Assembly (NCBI GenBank): GCA_964545345.1 | Contig: CAZJFE010000032.1 | Location: 1 to 7,029, forward strand | DNA length: 7,029 nucleotides | Source of the DNA: JAUSKF01 sp964545345 | GTDB lineage: Bacteria > Patescibacteriota > Minisyncoccia > UBA6257 > WO2-44-18 | Direction: 5' to 3' | Shown here: in pieces, positions 4,533-7,029 of the stretch | Layout: each line of letters begins with the position of its first letter | Position numbering within the stretch: the first letter of the stretch is position 1 | Notes under the pieces: model-generated | What the model saw: only the letters and a program-made list of their open reading frames with translations | Told to the model about the DNA's origin: nothing | The model's database searches: none | Translations under genes and position numbers: made by a program

Positions 4533-5678
4533 ATGGATTCCGAAAAGCTTTTAGCTAGGGGAGTGGATGATGTGATCGTTAAAGAGCATTTAGCGGCGGC
4601 TTTGAATTCCGGGAAACCGCTTCGTATTAAATTTGGCGCTGATCCGACCGCGCCCGATCTTCATTTAGGTCACGCGGTGATTTTACGCAAACTTCGTGAG
4701 TTCCAGGACGCCGGTCATAAGGTGGTTTTGATTATCGGCGACTATACCGCCAAAATCGGCGACCCGTCCGGCCGATCCAAAACTCGCCCGGCGCTTTCCG
4801 ATAAAGAGATTAAAGTGAACGCGAAAACTTATTTTAAACAGGTCGGGAAAATTTTGAATTTGAGAAAAGCTGAAGTTTATTACAACAGCAAGTGGTTCAA
4901 AAAAATGAAGTTCGCCGATGTGTTAGGGCTAATGGCTAAATTTACCACCCAACGGATTTTGGAGCGCGACGATTTTACGAAGCGCATTAAGGAAGGGTCA
5001 GAGGTATATTCTCATGAACAGTTATATCCGATGATGCAGGCCTATGATTCAGTAATGATTAAGGCCGACGTGGAAGTGGGCGGAACCGACCAACGTTTTA
5101 ATATGTTGACCGGCCGGGACTTACAACGGCACATGGGTTTGCCGGAGCAGGACGTGATTACCATGCCGTTATTGGTGGGAACGGATGGCGAAAAGAAAAT
5201 GTCTAAATCGCTCGGCAATTATATTGGAATCACCGAAGCGCCGGAAATGATGTTTGGAAAGGCGATGTCTATTCCCGATAACCTAATTGATCAATACTAC
5301 AAACTTTGCACCGATCAGGAGAGAACCGTTCCCGATCCGAGAGAAGCAAAGTTGCGGTTAGCGGAATTGATCGTTACCCAATACCATGGAGAAAAAGCCG
5401 GCATCAAAGCGAAAGAGGAATTTATCCGGGTGGTTTCGGAGGGCGGGAAACCGGCCGAGATACCAACTAAGAAACTAACGGCCGGAAACTTACAACTGAC
5501 TGATTTGGTAGTAGAATCCGGATTTGCTCAGAGTAAGAGCGAGGCAAGACGCTTAATTGAACAAGGCGGAGTGAAGATCAACGATCAGAAAAAATCTGAT
5601 CCAAATGAAATTATTAAAATTTCTGGAGAAGTTTTACTGCAAGTTGGGAAGCGTAATTTTCTGCGGTTAACCGCCTAG
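4533..5678 (+). CDS. tyrS: Tyrosyl-tRNA synthetase
   Basis: This class I aminoacyl-tRNA synthetase attaches tyrosine to tRNA-Tyr in the cytoplasm. It has 381 aa, close to the roughly 400 of the TyrZ-like subgroup. The Rossmann catalytic core carries GADPTAPDLHLGH (35-47), with the HIGH-type motif HLGH at 44-47, then IGDYTAKIGDPSGRSKTRP (68-86), typical of that subgroup. YPMMQAYDSV (165-174) and GGTDQRFN (183-190) form the tyrosine pocket, and KMSKS is intact at 222-226. An S4-type RNA-binding domain (about 320-381) closes the protein, with SKSEARRLIEQGGVKIN as its core. The N-terminus is slightly shorter than in many homologues. The ATG at 4533 has no Shine-Dalgarno and lies 8 nt after a -10-like box. 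No clear terminator follows, so read-through into the 5737 gene is possible. All essential motifs are present. Confidence 0.98.
   Translation: MDSEKLLARGVDDVIVKEHLAAALNSGKPLRIKFGADPTAPDLHLGHAVILRKLREFQDAGHKVVLIIGDYTAKIGDPSGRSKTRPALSDKEIKVNAKTYFKQVGKILNLRKAEVYYNSKWFKKMKFADVLGLMAKFTTQRILERDDFTKRIKEGSEVYSHEQLYPMMQAYDSVMIKADVEVGGTDQRFNMLTGRDLQRHMGLPEQDVITMPLLVGTDGEKKMSKSLGNYIGITEAPEMMFGKAMSIPDNLIDQYYKLCTDQERTVPDPREAKLRLAELIVTQYHGEKAGIKAKEEFIRVVSEGGKPAEIPTKKLTAGNLQLTDLVVESGFAQSKSEARRLIEQGGVKINDQKKSDPNEIIKISGEVLLQVGKRNFLRLTA
5663..5674 (+). repeat. Perfect 12-bp palindrome at the tyrS 3' end
   Basis: GCGGTTAACCGC ends one base before the TAG stop and encodes part of the C-terminal RLTA residues. 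As RNA it could form only a short stem with the centre opened. It has no T-run, so it is not a terminator by itself. A protein-binding site or chance are both possible. Confidence 0.35.
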
Positions 5679-5679
5679 C

Positions 5680-5708
5680 TTGTAATATCGGCGCTTTTAA
5701 GCTATTTT
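5680..5708 (+). promoter_or_regulatory. Possible promoter for the 5737-6009 gene
   Basis: TTGTAA (5680-5685) and TATTTT (5703-5708) are 17 bp apart, each matching 4 of 6 consensus positions. The predicted start near 5715 leaves a leader of about 22 nt with AGGAG at 5724-5728. The spacing is good but the boxes are weak. Confidence 0.4.
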
Positions 5709-5736
5709 ACTCCCAGTCCCTTTAGGAGCTTTTCCG

Positions 5737-6009
5737 ATGTCGATGTTCAATAAGGTTTGGTCTATTCCTTCGGAGCAGAAGAAGTTGGCGTTGCAGAAGA
5801 AGCTGAATGAATTGCTTGCCGGGAAGACGATCAAGCCCGATGGAATTGCGTTGGATCCAAAACCCGACACGCTCGCTGCTTTCTTGCATATTGTTTGCAC
5901 CGACGGCACCACACTCACGGTCGCGGAGGAATCGGTTACCGATTTGATGGGTGGTCCTGATGATGCCTTCGCTATTCGGGTGAACGGCGAAGTGATTGCC
6001 ACGCTTTAA
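5737..6009 (+). CDS. Unknown small soluble protein (90 aa)
   Basis: No family recognised. Residues 1-29 are Lys- and Leu-rich and probably helical (EQKKLALQKKLNELLAGK). The remainder (about 33-90) alternates polar and hydrophobic residues with Gly/Asp/Pro turns, as expected of a small beta or alpha/beta domain (AFLHIVCTDGTTLTV, then AFAIRVNGEVIATL). There is no membrane span or signal peptide and a single Cys. AGGAG at 5724-5728 lies 8 nt before ATG 5737. A second in-frame ATG at 5743 would have a 14-nt spacing, so 5737 is preferred. The gene is flanked by a weak promoter and a good terminator and so may be its own unit, perhaps with tyrS read-through. The overlapping frame on the opposite strand lacks any start signal and looks like a shadow. 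Function is unknown. Confidence 0.75.
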   Translation: MSMFNKVWSIPSEQKKLALQKKLNELLAGKTIKPDGIALDPKPDTLAAFLHIVCTDGTTLTVAEESVTDLMGGPDDAFAIRVNGEVIATL

Positions 6010-6018
6010 ATAATTTCT

Positions 6019-6049
6019 GTCACCGCGCTATCTTGCGGTGGCTTTTTTA
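6019..6049 (+). terminator. Intrinsic terminator of the 5737-6009 gene
   Basis: GTCACCGC (6019-6026) pairs with GCGGTGGC (6035-6042), with one G-U pair, around an 8-nt loop. TTTTTTATTTT follows at 6043-6053. It begins 9 nt after the TAA stop. Confidence 0.87.
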
Positions 6050-6065
6050 TTTTGCCGCGAACATC

Positions 6066-6071
6066 TATAAT
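6066..6071 (+). promoter_or_regulatory. lysC: -10 box for a probable leaderless aspartate kinase mRNA
   Basis: A perfect TATAAT ends 9 nt before ATG 6081, so transcription should begin 0-3 nt upstream of the start codon. No Shine-Dalgarno is present. Only the T-run of the preceding terminator (6043-6048) lies at -35 spacing. Confidence 0.6.
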
Positions 6072-6080
6072 TAGGCCGTT

Positions 6081-7029
6081 ATGCCAAAGGCGGTAAAATT
6101 TGTGAAAGTAATGAAATTTGGCGGTTCCTCTGTCGGCTCGGCCGAGCGGATTCAAAACGTCGCCAAAATTGTCTTGGGCGCCCGGAAGAGCGGCGGAGTG
6201 GCGGTGGTGGTTTCGGCGATGCAGGGCATAACGGATAAGTTATTGGCTTTAGATTTTGATTTTGTTAAAGAAAAGCACTTGGCTGTCGCCAAAGAGTTGA
6301 AAGTAGCCGCGCCAACCGAGTTACTGACGGAACTGGAGAGCGTGATTAAAGGAATCAAATTGTTAGGCGATGCTTCGCCGATGGCGTTGGATTTGGTGGT
6401 TAGCTTTGGAGAGCGCTTATCGGCAAATCTAGTCGCCTCTTATCTAAACAAGAAAACTCCCAGCATTGCCGTGGATTCGCGGGAGCTGATCAAAACCGAT
6501 TCTAATTTTCAAAACGCCGCCGTCGATTTCGTGGCCACTAATCGCAATATTAAGAAGTTCTTTTCCAAATTAGTCGTTAGTCGTAAGTCGTTAGTTGTTC
6601 CTGTCGTTACCGGATTCATTAGTTCTAATGCGGCAGGGAAAACGACTACGCTTGGCCGCGGCGGTTCGGATTACAGCGGCGCGATTTTAGGAGCCGCTCT
6701 TGGCGTGGATGTGATTGAGATTTGGACAGATGCTGATGGCGTGATGACTGCTGATCCGCGCATTGTTAAAGCCGCTTTTACCTTGCCGGAGATCAGCTAT
6801 GAAGAAGCGTTTGAGATGGCCTACTTCGGCGCTAAGGTCATTCACCCGGCGACGATGGTCCCGGCGATCAAAAAAGGAATTCCGGTGTTGATAAAGAATA
6901 CTTTTAATCCGAAGCACTCCGGAACAGTAATTAGTCGTGAGTCGTCAGTCGTTAGTGGCAGCAGTTTTGTAAAGAACATTTCCGCGATTGATGGGATTTC
7001 GCTGGTGACCGTCGGCGGGACGGAATTAG
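6081..7029 (+). CDS. lysC: Aspartate kinase (3' end outside window)
   Basis: Aspartate kinase phosphorylates L-aspartate to 4-phospho-aspartate, the first step toward lysine, threonine, methionine and diaminopimelate. The visible 316 residues cover the kinase domain and the start of the regulatory ACT region. Motifs are KFGGSSVGSAERI (12-24, nucleotide and aspartate binding), VVSAMQGITDKLL (43-55), SFGERLSA (108-115), TTTLGRGGSDYSG (188-200), WTDADGVMTADPRIV (215-229) and FGAKVIHPATM (249-259). The layout resembles the monofunctional LysC-III/ThrA type; a fused homoserine dehydrogenase cannot be excluded because the gene is cut by the window edge. There is no Shine-Dalgarno. The TATAAT 9 nt upstream favours ATG 6081; the alternative ATG 6111 sits immediately before the KFGG motif. 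Residues 164-172 and 284-293 are encoded by a 28-bp heptamer repeat present twice in the gene, in different frames. An intact kinase here suggests some aspartate-family synthesis. Confidence 0.95.
   Translation, partial: MPKAVKFVKVMKFGGSSVGSAERIQNVAKIVLGARKSGGVAVVVSAMQGITDKLLALDFDFVKEKHLAVAKELKVAAPTELLTELESVIKGIKLLGDASPMALDLVVSFGERLSANLVASYLNKKTPSIAVDSRELIKTDSNFQNAAVDFVATNRNIKKFFSKLVVSRKSLVVPVVTGFISSNAAGKTTTLGRGGSDYSGAILGAALGVDVIEIWTDADGVMTADPRIVKAAFTLPEISYEEAFEMAYFGAKVIHPATMVPAIKKGIPVLIKNTFNPKHSGTVISRESSVVSGSSFVKNISAIDGISLVTVGGTEL
6570..6597 (+). repeat. Heptamer array (TNAGTCG)x4, copy A, inside aspartate kinase
   Basis: Four consecutive 7-nt units read TTAGTCG, TTAGTCG, TAAGTCG and TTAGTTG. 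The array is in codon phase 0 and encodes LVVSRKSLV, in the variable segment just before the conserved strand VPVVTGFI. It matches copy B at 25 of 28 positions. Confidence 0.85.
6931..6958 (+). repeat. Heptamer array (TNAGTCG)x4, copy B, inside aspartate kinase
   Basis: Four consecutive 7-nt units read TTAGTCG, TGAGTCG, TCAGTCG and TTAGTGG. It is shifted by one base in codon phase relative to copy A and encodes ISRESSVVSG. The peptide lies in the linker between the kinase domain and the ACT region. Confidence 0.85.

Noticed and set aside
5697..6002. 101-codon frame on the - strand over the 5737 gene
   Set aside because: The + strand frame has a Shine-Dalgarno and terminator; the - strand frame has neither.
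6570..6958. CRISPR array from the repeated heptamers
   Set aside because: There are no 20-40 nt spaced direct repeats; the units are tandem 7-mers in two places within a coding gene.

Overview
The window is a compact, gene-dense stretch of bacterial chromosome with every gene on the + strand. It uses the standard bacterial code: TAA, TAG and TGA all serve as stops. The gene content and style (a trigger factor without its PPIase domain, very short intergenic gaps, many small genes without recognisable homologues, TATAAT promoters nested against terminators) suggest an uncultured small-genome bacterium such as a member of the Candidate Phyla Radiation/Patescibacteria. That placement is inference from style, not from a marker gene.

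Layout. (1) 3-755: C-terminal part of a membrane proton-pumping pyrophosphatase (hppA), with the residues of the K+-independent subclass, closed by a strong terminator. (2) 840-1244: an unknown single-span membrane protein with a CxxC/CxxH cysteine cluster; its stop codon lies in the loop of a perfect 14-bp hairpin. (3) 1278-2794: tig-clpP, the protein folding and degradation pair, closed by a terminator with no clpX behind it. (4) 2951-3748: an unknown 265-aa protein with a central coiled coil and a C-terminal domain resembling RelE/BECR-type RNases. (5) 3834-4091 and 4172-4468: two small proteins, each with about three membrane spans. (6) 4533-5678: tyrosyl-tRNA synthetase. (7) 5737-6009: an unknown 90-aa soluble protein. 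(8) 6081 to the window end: aspartate kinase, cut by the edge.

Three patterns cut across the genes. First, the recognisable housekeeping genes (tig, clpP, tyrS, lysC) have no Shine-Dalgarno; tyrS and lysC, and less clearly tig, have a -10-like box ending 8-10 nt before the ATG, as expected for leaderless mRNAs. All five unknown genes have a clear Shine-Dalgarno and a leader. Second, terminators and stop codons are packed together, and promoter -35 boxes sit inside or against upstream terminators. Third, the aspartate kinase gene carries two near-identical 28-bp arrays of the heptamer TNAGTCG, read in different frames and placed in two variable loops. This looks like a small DNA repeat that has entered coding sequence, and it is the most unusual signal in the window.

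I see no CRISPR array, insertion sequence, tRNA or rRNA. No gap between genes reaches 300 bases.
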